DNA of 64,000 nucleotides from Sinisalibacter aestuarii (GTDB taxonomy: Bacteria > Pseudomonadota > Alphaproteobacteria > Rhodobacterales > Rhodobacteraceae). Where the stretch lies: positions 1 to 64,000 of the forward strand of contig NZ_BROH01000004.1 of assembly GCF_027923545.1 (NCBI RefSeq), read 5' to 3'. The position numbers were made by a program, and so were the translations under genes. Below are positions 19,502 to 28,363 of the stretch, in pieces. The stretch's first letter is position 1; each line of letters starts with the position of its first letter. Under the pieces are notes generated by a model. That model made no database searches and was not told the DNA's origin. It was given only the letters and a program-made list of their open reading frames with translations.

Positions 19502-20182
19502 TCAGCTGGTTTTGTGCTTTTCCTGCCAGTCGCGCGGGGCTTTCAGGAAGGCTTCGACCTCGTCGAGCGTGGCGGCGCTGAAGGCGGACTGGGCGCGGGC
19601 TTCGGCCAGCACATCCCACCAGGTGCAGAGGTAGTGAAGCTGAACGCCATGATCCCCAAGGGTTTTCTCGGTTTCGGGGAAGATGTCGTAATAGAAGATC
19701 ACCGCCGTATGGCCGCAGCTCGCCCCGGTTTCGCGAATCGCGTCGACGAAGGAGAGCTTCGAGCCGCCATCGGTGGTGAGGTCTTCGACCAGCAGCACCC
19801 GCTCGCCCTCGCTCATCGCGCCCTCGATCCGGGCGTTGCGTCCGTAGCCCTTGGGCTTCTTGCGGACATAGCTCATCGGCAGCGCCAGCCGTTCGGCCAC
19901 CAGCGCGGCAAAGGGGATGCCCGCCGTTTCGCCGCCGGCGATATTGTCGAACGCCTCGAAGCCCGCCTCGCGCATCACGGTGACGGCCATGAAATCCATC
20001 AGCGTCGAGCGGATGCGGGGGTAGGAGATCAGCTTGCGGCAGTCGATATAGGTGGCCGAGGGCAGGCCGGAGGCGAGGATGAAGGGCTCTTCGGGCCGGA
20101 AATTGACCGCGCCGATCTCCAGCAGCATCCGCGCCGAGAGGCGGGCGATTTCGGCCTTGTCGGGGTAGGCGGAAGGGATCAT
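19502..20182 (-). CDS. pyrE: Orotate phosphoribosyltransferase
   Basis: A 226-residue enzyme that joins orotate and PRPP to make OMP in pyrimidine synthesis. The PRPP motif [14 protein letters not shown] is intact, and [17 protein letters not shown] supplies the flexible catalytic loop lysines. The N-terminal [24 protein letters not shown] matches alphaproteobacterial PyrE. It follows pyrC on the same strand with a 70-base gap filled by two perfect palindromes, so the pair is probably one unit. Confidence 0.95.
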   Translation of the reverse strand: MIPSAYPDKAEIARLSARMLLEIGAVNFRPEEPFILASGLPSATYIDCRKLISYPRIRSTLMDFMAVTVMREAGFEAFDNIAGGETAGIPFAALVAERLALPMSYVRKKPKGYGRNARIEGAMSEGERVLLVEDLTTDGGSKLSFVDAIRETGASCGHTAVIFYYDIFPETEKTLGDHGVQLHYLCTWWDVLAEARAQSAFSAATLDEVEAFLKAPRDWQEKHKTS

Positions 20183-20204
20183 CTGCGGTCTCCTCTGTAT
20201 GGGG

Positions 20205-20249
20205 CCAAGGAAATTCGAATTTCCTTGGAAAATTTCTTCGAAGAAATTT
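20205..20249. repeat. Two adjacent perfect palindromes between pyrC and pyrE
   Basis: CCAAGGAAATTC and its exact complement make a 24-base palindrome at 20205-20228. One base further on, AAATTTCTTC and its complement make a 20-base palindrome at 20230-20249. Neither has a loop, so as RNA each would fold with a small TTCGAA-centred turn. They sit 3 bases past the pyrC stop. They may act as mRNA processing or 3-prime protection signals, or be dispersed genomic repeats. Confidence 0.9.
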
Positions 20250-20252
20250 GGC

Positions 20253-21293
20253 TCAAGCCTCTACCCGCCAATGCAGCGGGATGCCGGGGTTGAACAATGT
20301 CACCGTCGCTTCGCCGGCACCGATCCTGTCGGGCCAGGCGATCGGGTCGCCCTTGACCAGCGTGATGGTTTCCTCGTTCACCGGCAGCCCGTAGAAGCGC
20401 GGCCCGTTCAGCGAGGTGAAGGCTTCCAGCCGGTCGAGCGCGCCGGCCTGTTCGAAGGTTTCCGCGAGGCAGGACAGCGCGAGCGGCGCGGTGAAGCAGC
20501 CGGCCGAACAGCATTCGGCCTCTTTCGCATGGGTCGGGTGCGGCGCGCTGTCGGTGCCGAGAAAGATGCGCGGATTGCCCGAAATGGCGGCGGCGAGCAG
20601 GGCCTCGCGATGATCGCGCCGCTTCAGGATCGGCAGGCAGTAATAATGCGGGCGCATCCCGCCGACGAGCATGTCGTTGCGGTCGAGCATCAGGTGCTGA
20701 ACGGTGATCGTCGCCGCGAGTGTGTCGCCGCCCGCCGCCACGTAATCCGCCGCCTGCGACGTGGTGATATGCTCCATCACCACCCGCAGGCCGGGCGTGG
20801 CGCGGCGGATCGGGTCGAGCACTGTGTCGATGAACACAGCTTCGCGGTCGAAAATGTCCACCTCCGGGCCGGTCACCTCGCCATGGACGCAGAGCGGCAA
20901 GCCGATTCCGGCCATCTTTTCCAGTACCGGGCGCACCTTGTCGAAGTCGCGCACGCCGGAGGCGGAATTGGTCGTTGCCCCGGCGGGGTAGAGTTTGACG
21001 GCCGTGATGAGGCCGGAGGCCGCGGCGGCGGCCACGTCGGCGGCATCGGTATCTTCGGTCAGATAAAGCGTCATCAGCGGGGTAAAGGTCATCCCCGCAG
21101 GCAGCGCCGCCATGATCCGGCTGCGATAGGCGGCGGCATCGGCCCCCGTCACCACCGGCGGCACGAGGTTCGGCATGATTATGGCGCGGGCGAAATGGCG
21201 CGCGGTTTCGGGCAGGACGGCGGCGAGCATCGCGCCATCGCGCAGATGCAGGTGCCAGTCGTCGGGGCGGCGGATCGTGAGGCTCTGGGTCAT
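20253..21293 (-). CDS. pyrC: Dihydroorotase (class II, PyrC type)
   Basis: 346 residues. The enzyme closes carbamoyl aspartate to dihydroorotate using two zinc ions. The metal motif [13 protein letters not shown] is right at the start, IMPNLVPPV follows, and YPAGATTNS contains the lysine expected to be carboxylated. VHGE and FLGTDSAPH supply later ligands. The start is the ATG at 21293, giving [13 protein letters not shown]; the open frame to 21560 is not homologous. The length equals E. coli PyrC. It heads the pyrC-pyrE pair and is divergent from the macrodomain gene. Confidence 0.95.
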   Translation of the reverse strand: MTQSLTIRRPDDWHLHLRDGAMLAAVLPETARHFARAIIMPNLVPPVVTGADAAAYRSRIMAALPAGMTFTPLMTLYLTEDTDAADVAAAAASGLITAVKLYPAGATTNSASGVRDFDKVRPVLEKMAGIGLPLCVHGEVTGPEVDIFDREAVFIDTVLDPIRRATPGLRVVMEHITTSQAADYVAAGGDTLAATITVQHLMLDRNDMLVGGMRPHYYCLPILKRRDHREALLAAAISGNPRIFLGTDSAPHPTHAKEAECCSAGCFTAPLALSCLAETFEQAGALDRLEAFTSLNGPRFYGLPVNEETITLVKGDPIAWPDRIGAGEATVTLFNPGIPLHWRVEA

Positions 21294-21393
21294 CGCCGCT
21301 GAGATAGCGCAAGGCACGGGCGGGGACCAGCCTGTTTCGCGGTCGGGGCGGGCGGTGTATGCTGGGTTGGCGCGCTGCAAGCGAGGGGACGGG

Positions 21394-21909
21394 ATGAGCA
21401 TCGAGGTAATCGTCGGCGACATCACCAGACAGCCGGTGGACGCCATCGTGAATGCCGCCAATGAGAGCCTTCTGGGCGGCGGTGGGGTCGATGGCGCGAT
21501 CCACCGCGCGGCCGGGCCGGATCTGCTGGAGGAATGCCGGATGATCGGCGGCTGCCCCACCGGCGAGGCGCGGATGACCGGCGGGTACGATCTGCCGGCG
21601 AAACATGTGATTCACACCGTCGGCCCGGTCTGGCGCGGCGGCGGGGCCGGGGAGGCGGAGCTGCTTGCCGCGTGCTACCGCCAGTCGCTCACGCTGGCCG
21701 AGGCGGCGGGCTGCCGTTCCATCGCCTTTCCGGCGATCTCGACCGGGGTTTACGGCTATCCGGTGGAGGCTGCCGCGCGGATCGCGGTGCGCGAGGCAAT
21801 CGCGTGGAAAGAGGCCCGCGCGCTGCCGGAGCGGATCGTGCTGTGCTGCTTCTCCGAATCGAGCGCCGAGGCGCATCTGAAGGCGCTGGCCCGGGCGCGG
21901 GCGATGTGA
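21394..21909 (+). CDS. Macrodomain O-acetyl-ADP-ribose deacetylase-like hydrolase
   Basis: A 171-residue single macrodomain of the YmdB/MacroD type. It binds ADP-ribose and removes acetyl or ADP-ribosyl groups. Diagnostic stretches are [56 protein letters not shown], and [18 protein letters not shown]. The substrate in vivo is not defined. GAGGGGACGGG precedes the ATG; the longer open frame starting at 21175 overlaps pyrC antisense and is discounted. An AT-rich spacer follows. Confidence 0.9.
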   Translation: MSIEVIVGDITRQPVDAIVNAANESLLGGGGVDGAIHRAAGPDLLEECRMIGGCPTGEARMTGGYDLPAKHVIHTVGPVWRGGGAGEAELLAACYRQSLTLAEAAGCRSIAFPAISTGVYGYPVEAAARIAVREAIAWKEARALPERIVLCCFSESSAEAHLKALARARAM

Positions 21910-21912
21910 CAG

Positions 21913-21982
21913 ATGTTGAAAAAATGAAAGCAAAGTTCAAAAAAGCAATCATAGCCAGAGTAGATATGTTGAAAAAGTGAAA
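21913..21982 (+). repeat. AT-rich spacer with a 17-base direct repeat
   Basis: The sequence ATGTTGAAAAA(A/G)TGAAA occurs at 21913-21929 and again at 21966-21982 with one mismatch. The spacer between the two genes is far richer in A than the rest of the window. It may be a regulatory or foreign insert; no ORF or terminator hairpin is evident. Confidence 0.6.
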
Positions 21983-22031
21983 TATTGCGGTGCTCTCGTG
22001 ACCCCATCCGGAACTTCAGAAAGGTTCGCTC

Positions 22032-22403
22032 ATGCTCATTGCCGCCGCCTGGCTCTACGCGCTTCTTGCCCTCGTGCTCGTTCTGTTTCAGCTCGCGCTC
22101 GCTTTCGGGGCACCCTGGGGGCATCTGGCCATGGGCGGGCGCTGGCCCGGGCGCTTTCCGGTCCGTCTGCGGCTGGGCGCGGTGTTGCAGGGTGCGCTGA
22201 TCGCATTGTTCGCCCTGGTGGTGCTGGGCCGGGCCGGCGCGGTCAGCCCCGCGCCGCCGGGCTGGTTGTTCTGGATTGCGGTGGTATTTGCGGCCATCTC
22301 GGCGGTCATGAACCTCATCACCCCGTCGATTCCCGAACGCCGGCTCTGGGGCCCCGTAGCGCTGCTCATGCTCATCGCGATTCTGCGGGTTGCCTATGGA
22401 TGA
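22032..22403 (+). CDS. Small four-helix membrane protein of unknown function
   Basis: 123 residues with four hydrophobic helices at about 2-26, 48-68, 76-97 and 103-121. A Pro/Gly-rich loop (GAPWGHLAMGGRWPGRFP) joins the first two. I recognise no family with confidence; similar short membrane proteins are widespread and uncharacterised. The start has weak upstream purines (AGAAAGG). It stands alone between the AT-rich spacer and the nuo promoter. Confidence 0.7.
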   Translation: MLIAAAWLYALLALVLVLFQLALAFGAPWGHLAMGGRWPGRFPVRLRLGAVLQGALIALFALVVLGRAGAVSPAPPGWLFWIAVVFAAISAVMNLITPSIPERRLWGPVALLMLIAILRVAYG

Positions 22404-22521
22404 CGCAGCGCAGCATGAATTTTGCTGCAACTGCATGGGCTTCCACGCCCGGATGCGGCGCGGGAGCCGGGTTCAGGGGGCCTGTAAACAACGGTATACA
22501 ACGGGCAAACCCGTGCAAAAA

Positions 22522-22550
22522 TTGGCGCTTCGTCAAATACATGCTAATAA
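22522..22550 (+). promoter_or_regulatory. Likely nuo operon promoter
   Basis: TTGGCG at 22522-22527, a 17-base spacer and TAATAA at 22545-22550. Transcription would begin near 22557, leaving a leader of about 90 bases before nuoA. The stretch is AT-rich compared with its surroundings and is the only good promoter seen before the 14 subunit genes. Confidence 0.6.
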
Positions 22551-22645
22551 AGGAATGTGTTGGCGGTTCGGTTGACCCCCCCGAACGCGGGGAGTAAACC
22601 GCGCCTGAGCAATCGAAGCGGGTTCGCCCCGCAAAGGAGACCTAC

Positions 22646-23011
22646 GTGGACGATCTTCTTCGCGAATACCTCCCCATCGTCATCTTCCTCGCCGTTGCCA
22701 TCGCCCTGGGCCTGGTGTTCCTGCTGGCCGCCGCGCTGCTTGCGGTGCGCAACCCGGACCCGGAAAAGGTGTCGGCCTATGAATGCGGCTTCAACGCCTT
22801 CGACGACGCACGGATGAAATTCGATGTGCGGTTCTACCTCGTTTCGATCCTCTTCATCATCTTCGACCTCGAAATCGCCTTTCTCTTCCCGTGGGCGGTG
22901 GCGTTCAAGGATGTGGGGATGCTCGGGTTCTGGTCGATGATGGTTTTCCTCGCCGTGCTCACCATCGGCTTTGCCTATGAATGGAAGAAGGGGGCGCTGG
23001 AATGGGAGTGA
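22646..23011 (+). CDS. nuoA: NADH-quinone oxidoreductase subunit A
   Basis: A 121-residue membrane subunit with three helices. The conserved loop [43 protein letters not shown] holds the cysteine of the quinone-site loop and the acidic residues in helix 2. It starts with GTG, with AAAGGAGA upstream. It is the first gene of the nuo operon and overlaps nuoB. Confidence 0.96.
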   Translation: MDDLLREYLPIVIFLAVAIALGLVFLLAAALLAVRNPDPEKVSAYECGFNAFDDARMKFDVRFYLVSILFIIFDLEIAFLFPWAVAFKDVGMLGFWSMMVFLAVLTIGFAYEWKKGALEWE

Positions 23012-23535
23012 TGACCGGAGCCAACACTGCCGGGGCCGACAAGGAGGCCACCGCGCGGGCGATGGGCGAGGAGCTGGCCGACAAGGGCTTTCTGCTCACA
23101 ACCACGGACGACATCATCAACTGGGCGCGCACCGGCTCGCTGCACTGGATGACCTTCGGGCTCGCCTGCTGCGCCGTCGAGATGATCCACGGCGCTATGC
23201 CGCGCTTCGATTTCGAGCGCTTCGGCACCGCGCCCCGCGCCAGCCCGCGCCAGGCCGACCTGATGATCGTGGCCGGCACCGTGACCAACAAGATGGCCCC
23301 CGCGATCCGCAAGCTCTACGACCAGATGCCCGAGCCGCGCTATGTGATCTCGATGGGCTCCTGCGCCAATGGCGGCGGCTACTACCATTATTCCTACAGC
23401 GTCGTGCGCGGGGTGGACCGGCTGATTCCGGTCGATGTCTACGTGCCGGGCTGCCCGCCGACCGCCGAGGCGCTGCTTTACGGTGTGATGCAGCTCCAGC
23501 GCAAAATCCGCCGCACCGGAACGATTGCGAGGTAA
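23002..23535 (+). CDS. nuoB: NADH-quinone oxidoreductase subunit B
   Basis: A 177-residue peripheral-arm subunit that carries cluster N2, the last iron-sulfur centre before quinone. The ligands are in LACCAVEM (adjacent cysteines), [15 protein letters not shown] and [10 protein letters not shown]. It overlaps the nuoA stop. ATG codons at 23002 and 23011 are both possible; the first has AGGGGG at proper spacing, the second forms a TGATG overlap. The difference is three residues. Confidence 0.96.
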   Translation: MGVMTGANTAGADKEATARAMGEELADKGFLLTTTDDIINWARTGSLHWMTFGLACCAVEMIHGAMPRFDFERFGTAPRASPRQADLMIVAGTVTNKMAPAIRKLYDQMPEPRYVISMGSCANGGGYYHYSYSVVRGVDRLIPVDVYVPGCPPTAEALLYGVMQLQRKIRRTGTIAR

Positions 23536-23539
23536 GCCC

Positions 23540-24154
23540 ATGTCGGACGACGCCCTGAAAGAGCTTGGCGCGCAGATCGAGCTCAAACGCCCCGAACAGG
23601 TGACCGGCTGGAGCGTGGAGCATGGTGAGCTGAGCGTAGAGATCCGCTCCAGCGCGCTGCCCGGTTTCATCGAGTTTCTCAAGGCCGACCCGGCCTGCCA
23701 GTTCTCGACCCTGATCGACATCACCGCCGTGGACTGGCCCGAGCGCGAGCACCGCTTCGATGTGGTCTATCACCTGCTGTCGATGTACCAGAACCACCGT
23801 ATCCGGGTGAAATGCCCGGTGGGCGAGGGCGAGCTTGTGCCCTCGATCACGGCCATTCACCACGGCGCCAACTGGTTCGAGCGCGAGGTGTTCGACCTGT
23901 TCGGCATCATCTTCACCGGCCACCCGGACCTGCGCCGCATCCTCACCGATTACGGCTTCCGCGGCCATCCGCTGCGCAAGGATTTCCCGACCACCGGCTA
24001 TACCGAGGTGCGTTATGACGAGGCCGAGAAGCGCGTGGTCTACGAGCCGGTGAATCTGGTGCAGGAATACCGCCAGTTCGATTTCATGAGCCCGTGGGAA
24101 GGCGCGAAATACGTGCTTCCGGGCGACGAGAAGGGCGAGGGCGACAAGGGCTGA
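23540..24154 (+). CDS. nuoC: NADH-quinone oxidoreductase subunit C
   Basis: A 204-residue 30-kDa subunit of the peripheral arm. The family signature [12 protein letters not shown]-like segment ([20 protein letters not shown]) and [17 protein letters not shown]-like segment ([17 protein letters not shown]) lead to [19 protein letters not shown]. It is separate from nuoD, not fused as in E. coli. The start at 23540 is just after nuoB (4-base gap); a Met five codons earlier is less likely. Confidence 0.95.
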   Translation: MSDDALKELGAQIELKRPEQVTGWSVEHGELSVEIRSSALPGFIEFLKADPACQFSTLIDITAVDWPEREHRFDVVYHLLSMYQNHRIRVKCPVGEGELVPSITAIHHGANWFEREVFDLFGIIFTGHPDLRRILTDYGFRGHPLRKDFPTTGYTEVRYDEAEKRVVYEPVNLVQEYRQFDFMSPWEGAKYVLPGDEKGEGDKG

Positions 24155-24155
24155 G

Positions 24156-25019
24156 ATGACCGGGCAGACGTTCATATATTGCGTCGGCGCCGCCAAGGCC
24201 GGCACGTCATGGCTCTTTGACGTGCTCTTTCACCATGCCGAGGCCCATTTCCCGGCGGTGAAGGAAATGCATTACTGGGACGTGCTCGAAAACGGCACCG
24301 GCGGCTTCTTCCGCGAGCAATCGCTGAAGCGGCTCGACTGGCTGCAGATGCGCCGCGCGCAGGTGACCGACCCGGAGGTGAACGCCTATCAGGATCGCTC
24401 GATGGCGGATATCCGCGGCTGGCTCGATGCCTTCGACGGCCAGACCCGCAACGATGACGCCTATCTTGATTTTCTCGGCCGTGGCCGGGGCGGTGCGAAG
24501 GTGATCGGCGATTTTACCCCCTCCTACGCGCTGCTCGAAAAGCCGAGCTTCAAGGCGATGGCGGGGGTGATGGAACGGGTGAAGTTCATCTTCCTGCTGC
24601 GCGACCCGGTGGCGCGGGCCTGGAGCCATATCCGCATGGACAATGGCGACAAGGGCGAGGCGGCGGCGCTGGCCAAGTTCGACGATTTTCTGAACGGCGG
24701 CGAACAGAACATCGCCAGGCGCAACAATTACCGGCGCACGCTCAACAAGCTGCTCGACGTGATCCCGCGCGAGAACCTGTTCGTGGAATTCTACGAGCGG
24801 CTGTTCACGCCGGAAGCGGTGGCGCGGCTGATGGGCTTTCTCGGCCTCGCCCCGGTGCAGCCCGATTTCGCCAAGCAGGTGAACCGCAGCGCCGAGATCG
24901 CGCTCGATCCGGCCCGGCAGGCGGCGGCGCGCGATCTGCTGGCGCCGCAATACAATTTCGTGAGCAAGTTCATGGGCGAGCTTCCGCCCGCATGGACCGA
25001 CAGACAGGTGGTGGCATGA
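24156..25019 (+). CDS. Sulfotransferase-family protein inside the nuo operon
   Basis: 287 residues. [18 protein letters not shown] is the 5'-phosphosulfate-binding loop, and [16 protein letters not shown], with the Arg and Ser that contact the 3'-phosphate of PAPS, lies around residue 145. The family moves sulfate from PAPS to hydroxyls or amines of carbohydrates or lipids. The acceptor is unknown. The gene starts one base after nuoC and its stop overlaps the nuoD start region, so it is translated as part of the operon although it is not a complex I subunit. Confidence 0.85.
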   Translation: MTGQTFIYCVGAAKAGTSWLFDVLFHHAEAHFPAVKEMHYWDVLENGTGGFFREQSLKRLDWLQMRRAQVTDPEVNAYQDRSMADIRGWLDAFDGQTRNDDAYLDFLGRGRGGAKVIGDFTPSYALLEKPSFKAMAGVMERVKFIFLLRDPVARAWSHIRMDNGDKGEAAALAKFDDFLNGGEQNIARRNNYRRTLNKLLDVIPRENLFVEFYERLFTPEAVARLMGFLGLAPVQPDFAKQVNRSAEIALDPARQAAARDLLAPQYNFVSKFMGELPPAWTDRQVVA

Positions 25020-26239
25020 TGGACGGTGGCAAGGGCTTCGAAGACGCCATGACCGGCGAACAGAAGATCCGCAACTTCAACATCAATTTCGGCCCGCAGC
25101 ACCCGGCGGCGCATGGCGTGCTGCGGCTGGTGCTGGAGTTGGACGGCGAAATCGTCGAACGGGCGGACCCGCATATCGGCCTCTTGCATCGCGGCACCGA
25201 AAAGCTGATGGAAAGCCGCACCTATCTGCAGAACATCCCCTATTTCGACCGGCTCGACTACGTCGCGCCGATGAACCAGGAACATGCCTTCTGCCTCGCC
25301 ATCGAAAAGCTGACCGGCACCGCCGTGCCGCGCCGCGCCTCGCTGATCCGGGTGCTCTATTCCGAGATCGGGCGGATCCTGAACCACCTGCTCAACACCA
25401 CCTCGCTGGCGCTCGACGTGGGCGCGCTCACCCCGCCGCTCTGGGGCTATGTCGAGCGCGAGAAGCTGATGAGCTTCTATGACCGCGCCTGTGGCGCCCG
25501 GCTGCACGCCAACTATTTCCGCCCCGGCGGCGTGCATCAGGATCTGCCGCCCGAGCTGCTCGACGATATCGAAGCCTGGTGCGAGAGCTTTCCCAAGGCG
25601 CTCGACGATCTCGACGCGCTCTATACCGACAACCGCATCTTCAAGCAGCGCACGGTGGATATCGGCATCGTCACCGAGGACGATATCCAGACCTGGGGCC
25701 TCACCGGCGTGATGGTGCGCGGCTCGGGGCTGGCCTGGGATCTGCGCCGCGCGCAGCCCTATGAGCTTTACGACGAGTTCGACTTCGACATTCCCATCGG
25801 CACTCATGGCGACACCTATGACCGCAACAATGTGCGGATCGCCGAGATGCGGGAATCGGTGAAGATCATGAAGCAGGCCGTCGCCAAGCTGCGCGCGCCG
25901 GAGGGGCAGGGCGATGTGCTCGCCCGTGGCAAGATCGCGCCGCCCAAGCGGGGCGAGATGAAGACCTCGATGGAAGCGCTGATCCATCACTTCAAGCTCT
26001 ACACCGAGGGCTTCCACGTGCCCGCCGGCGAGACTTACACCGCCATCGAAGCGCCGAAGGGCGAGTTCGGCGTTTACCTGATCGCCGACGGCTCGAACCG
26101 GCCCTACCGCTGCAAGATCCGCGCGCCGGGCTTTCCGCATCTGCAATCGCTGATCCATTTCGCACGCGGCCACCAGCTCGCCGACGTGGCGGCGCTGGTC
26201 GGCACGATCGACATCGTGTTCGGGGAGATCGACCGCTGA
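25019..26239 (+). CDS. nuoD: NADH-quinone oxidoreductase subunit D
   Basis: The 406-residue 49-kDa subunit, which forms most of the quinone-binding cavity beside NuoB. The conserved [24 protein letters not shown] is at the start and [17 protein letters not shown] follows, with the cavity histidine and loop; the C-terminus [35 protein letters not shown] is typical. The ATG at 25019 ([11 protein letters not shown]) overlaps the sulfotransferase stop; 25016 is the other candidate. The next gene overlaps its stop by one base. Confidence 0.95.
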   Translation: MDGGKGFEDAMTGEQKIRNFNINFGPQHPAAHGVLRLVLELDGEIVERADPHIGLLHRGTEKLMESRTYLQNIPYFDRLDYVAPMNQEHAFCLAIEKLTGTAVPRRASLIRVLYSEIGRILNHLLNTTSLALDVGALTPPLWGYVEREKLMSFYDRACGARLHANYFRPGGVHQDLPPELLDDIEAWCESFPKALDDLDALYTDNRIFKQRTVDIGIVTEDDIQTWGLTGVMVRGSGLAWDLRRAQPYELYDEFDFDIPIGTHGDTYDRNNVRIAEMRESVKIMKQAVAKLRAPEGQGDVLARGKIAPPKRGEMKTSMEALIHHFKLYTEGFHVPAGETYTAIEAPKGEFGVYLIADGSNRPYRCKIRAPGFPHLQSLIHFARGHQLADVAALVGTIDIVFGEIDR

Positions 26240-26607
26240 TGAGCCTCGCCGCGCTGGCCATAACGCTCTCTGCCCTTGGCATTCTCGTCACCGGCTATCT
26301 CGCCGCGATCTTCGTGGCGAACCCGGCGGCGGCGATGCGCAAGGTGCATCACCTGCCGGAGTTTCTGCCGCAGGTGATGGCGGATCGCTATGTCGCCAAC
26401 CTCGTGCTGGCGGTGGCGGCCACGCTCTATGGCGACCTGTCGGTGATCGCGGTGCTGTTCGCCGTCTTCGCCTTCATGGCCTTTGCCGATGCGGCGATCT
26501 ATGCCCGCGCCTCGAAGCCCTACATGCCGCATTTCATCGCCGGGATCGGTGCCGGGATCGTCGCGGCTGTTGCGCTGGCGGCGCGGTTCGCGGGGGCTGC
26601 AGGATGA
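26239..26607 (+). CDS. Small multi-span membrane protein in the nuo operon
   Basis: 122 residues with three or four hydrophobic helices (about 4-28, 50-85 in two parts, 97-118) joined by a short amphipathic stretch (AAAMRKVHHLPEFLPQVMADRY). I do not recognise a named family. Its start overlaps the nuoD stop (TGATG) and its end overlaps the next gene by 4 bases, so translation is coupled. An accessory or assembly role for complex I is only suggested by position. Confidence 0.72.
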   Translation: MSLAALAITLSALGILVTGYLAAIFVANPAAAMRKVHHLPEFLPQVMADRYVANLVLAVAATLYGDLSVIAVLFAVFAFMAFADAAIYARASKPYMPHFIAGIGAGIVAAVALAARFAGAAG

Positions 26608-26858
26608 CGCGCCTTGCCCTTCTCCTCGCCCTTGCCGCCGCTCCGGCGCTGGCGCAAAGCGCCGACCGGGTCGCGGAGTTTCTGCGCGCGGTCGAGGCGG
26701 CGGGCTGCGTCGTCCACGAGGCCAACAACCAGGCGATCCTCGCCCAGCTCGGCATGACGCCCGCGGAAGGCACGCTGATCGTCACCCTGCTGATGTCGGA
26801 TGGCCGCGCGGTGCCGCAGGATGATGACCTTCGTATCACCACGGGGACATGCTCATGA
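26604..26858 (+). CDS. Small exported protein in the nuo operon
   Basis: 84 residues with a signal peptide (MTRLALLLALAAAPALA, cut before QSAD) and a mature part of about 67 residues containing two cysteines (AAGCVVHEANN and the terminal TGTCS). The family is unknown. It overlaps the upstream gene by 4 bases and the next by 4 (ATGA). Periplasmic location is predicted from the signal peptide. The pairing with the following exported protein suggests they act together. Confidence 0.7.
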   Translation: MTRLALLLALAAAPALAQSADRVAEFLRAVEAAGCVVHEANNQAILAQLGMTPAEGTLIVTLLMSDGRAVPQDDDLRITTGTCS

Positions 26859-27145
26859 GCCGCATTCTGATTGCCCTTGTCGCCGCCGCCTTGCCGACCC
26901 TGGCCGCCGCACAGGACGCCGAGCCGCGCCCGACGCTCGATGAGGTGATGCAGGGCGCGACCGCGATGACCGCGATGGCGCAGTATCTCTTCGTCGCCAG
27001 AGAGGACGGCGCCTGGGTCTGCGCCATCAATATCAACTCGAACCACTTTGCCGCCCTGATCGCGGGCGACGACGTGGTGGTGGATCAAACGGTGCCCGGG
27101 GCGGTCTGCGTGCCCGCGAGCCATTTCAAGAACCTCATGGAGTGA
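26855..27145 (+). CDS. Small exported protein in the nuo operon
   Basis: 96 residues with a signal peptide ([19 protein letters not shown], cut before QDAE). The mature region includes [16 protein letters not shown] and [10 protein letters not shown], placing two cysteines about 25 residues apart. Not recognised. The ATG at 26855 overlaps the preceding stop as ATGA; two further in-frame ATGs at 26849 and 26852 are less likely. It directly precedes nuoE. Confidence 0.7.
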   Translation: MSRILIALVAAALPTLAAAQDAEPRPTLDEVMQGATAMTAMAQYLFVAREDGAWVCAININSNHFAALIAGDDVVVDQTVPGAVCVPASHFKNLME

Positions 27146-27147
27146 CC

Positions 27148-28263
27148 ATGCTGCGACGCCTGCACCATGAACAGCCCGAAAGCTTCGCCTTCACGCCCGC
27201 CAACCAGGCCTGGGCCGAGGCACAGCTGACGAAATACCCCGAAGGGCGGCAAGCCAGCGCGGTGATCCCGCTTCTGTGGCGTGCGCAGGAGCAGGAAGGC
27301 TGGCTGACCAAGCCTGCCATCGAGCATGTGGCCGACATGCTGGGCATGGCCCATATCCGGGCGCTGGAAGTGGCGACCTTCTACTTCATGTTCCAGTTGC
27401 AGCCGGTGGGGTCGGTCGCGCATTTCCAGATCTGCGGCACACTGAGCTGCATGATCATGGGCGCGGAAGATCTGATTGCGGTGGCGAAGGAAAAGATCGC
27501 GCCGAACCCGCATGAACTGTCGGCGGATGGCAGGTTTTCGTGGGAGGAGGTCGAGTGCCTCGGCTCCTGCGCCAATGCGCCGATGGCGCAGATCGGCAAG
27601 GATTACTACGAAGACCTGACCACCGAGAGCTTTGCCGGGATCATCGACCGGATGGCGGCGGGCGAGGTGCCGGTGCCGGGGCCGCAGAATGGCCGTTACG
27701 GCGCCGAGCCGCTCGCGGGCCTCACCAGCCTGACCGAATATGAAAGCGGGCGCACGCAATACAACGCCTCCGCCGCGCTGGCGGTGGAGATCGGCGATAC
27801 GATCAAGCGCATCGACGGCAGCGAAGTGCCGCTCTCGGCCCCCTGGGTGGCCGGTGGCCGCAAGGTGCATGTGACGGCGAAGAAGACCGCGCCCGCCAAG
27901 GCCAAAGCCGCCGCCAAGCCGGCCAAAGCCGCCGCCAAACCCGCGCCGGCGAAGGCCGCTGCGGCACCCGCCGGCGGCACCAAGCCGCGCACGATGAAAG
28001 CGCCGCGCAAGGCCGGGGCCGACGATCTCAAGCAGATCAGGGGCGTCGGGCCGAAGCTGGAGGCGCTGCTCAACCGCATGGGGTTCTTCCATTTCGATCA
28101 GGTGGCGAAATGGACCGGGGCGGAAGTGGCCTGGGTCGATGAAAACCTCGAAGGGTTCAAGGGCCGGGTCAGCCGCGACGGCTGGGTCGACCAGGCGAAG
28201 GTGCTGGCCGCAGGCGGCGAAACGGCATTTTCGCAGAAAGTGAAGAAGGGCGACGTTTACTGA
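27148..28263 (+). CDS. nuoE: NADH-quinone oxidoreductase subunit E with C-terminal helix-hairpin-helix domain
   Basis: 371 residues, about twice the usual NuoE length. Residues 1-190 form the thioredoxin-like 24-kDa subunit with cluster N1a; the ligands are in ICGTLSC (CX4C) and ECLGSC (CX3C). A linker rich in Lys, Ala and Pro spans about 240-290. The C-terminal 80 residues start with [21 protein letters not shown], a helix-hairpin-helix module of the type found after ribosomal L21 and in 5'-nuclease-like proteins. Such NuoE extensions are known in Rhodobacteraceae; their function is not. The ATG at 27148 is used. Confidence 0.94.
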   Translation: MLRRLHHEQPESFAFTPANQAWAEAQLTKYPEGRQASAVIPLLWRAQEQEGWLTKPAIEHVADMLGMAHIRALEVATFYFMFQLQPVGSVAHFQICGTLSCMIMGAEDLIAVAKEKIAPNPHELSADGRFSWEEVECLGSCANAPMAQIGKDYYEDLTTESFAGIIDRMAAGEVPVPGPQNGRYGAEPLAGLTSLTEYESGRTQYNASAALAVEIGDTIKRIDGSEVPLSAPWVAGGRKVHVTAKKTAPAKAKAAAKPAKAAAKPAPAKAAAAPAGGTKPRTMKAPRKAGADDLKQIRGVGPKLEALLNRMGFFHFDQVAKWTGAEVAWVDENLEGFKGRVSRDGWVDQAKVLAAGGETAFSQKVKKGDVY

Positions 28264-28276
28264 GCGCCCAATGTGC

Positions 28277-28324
28277 GGGCCCCGCTGGCCAATCAGACCG
28301 GCAGAAGCCGGCGGGTCGGGGCCC
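28277..28324 (+). other. Large hairpin between nuoE and the next gene
   Basis: Outer stem GGGCCCC / GGGGCCC encloses an inner ACCGGC-AGAA-GCCGG hairpin. It occupies half of the 100-base gap, the largest one within the nuo operon apart from smaller spacers. No T-run follows, so it is better read as an mRNA processing or stabilising structure than a terminator. Confidence 0.6.
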
Positions 28325-28363
28325 TGGTGATGAGTGAGCCAACAGGAAACAGGGGATTGAGAT

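Noticed and set aside
21534-21980. Alternative frame running from the macrodomain gene into the AT-rich spacer
   Set aside because: It ends in a Lys-rich peptide but overlaps a well-conserved macrodomain in another frame; no homology seen.
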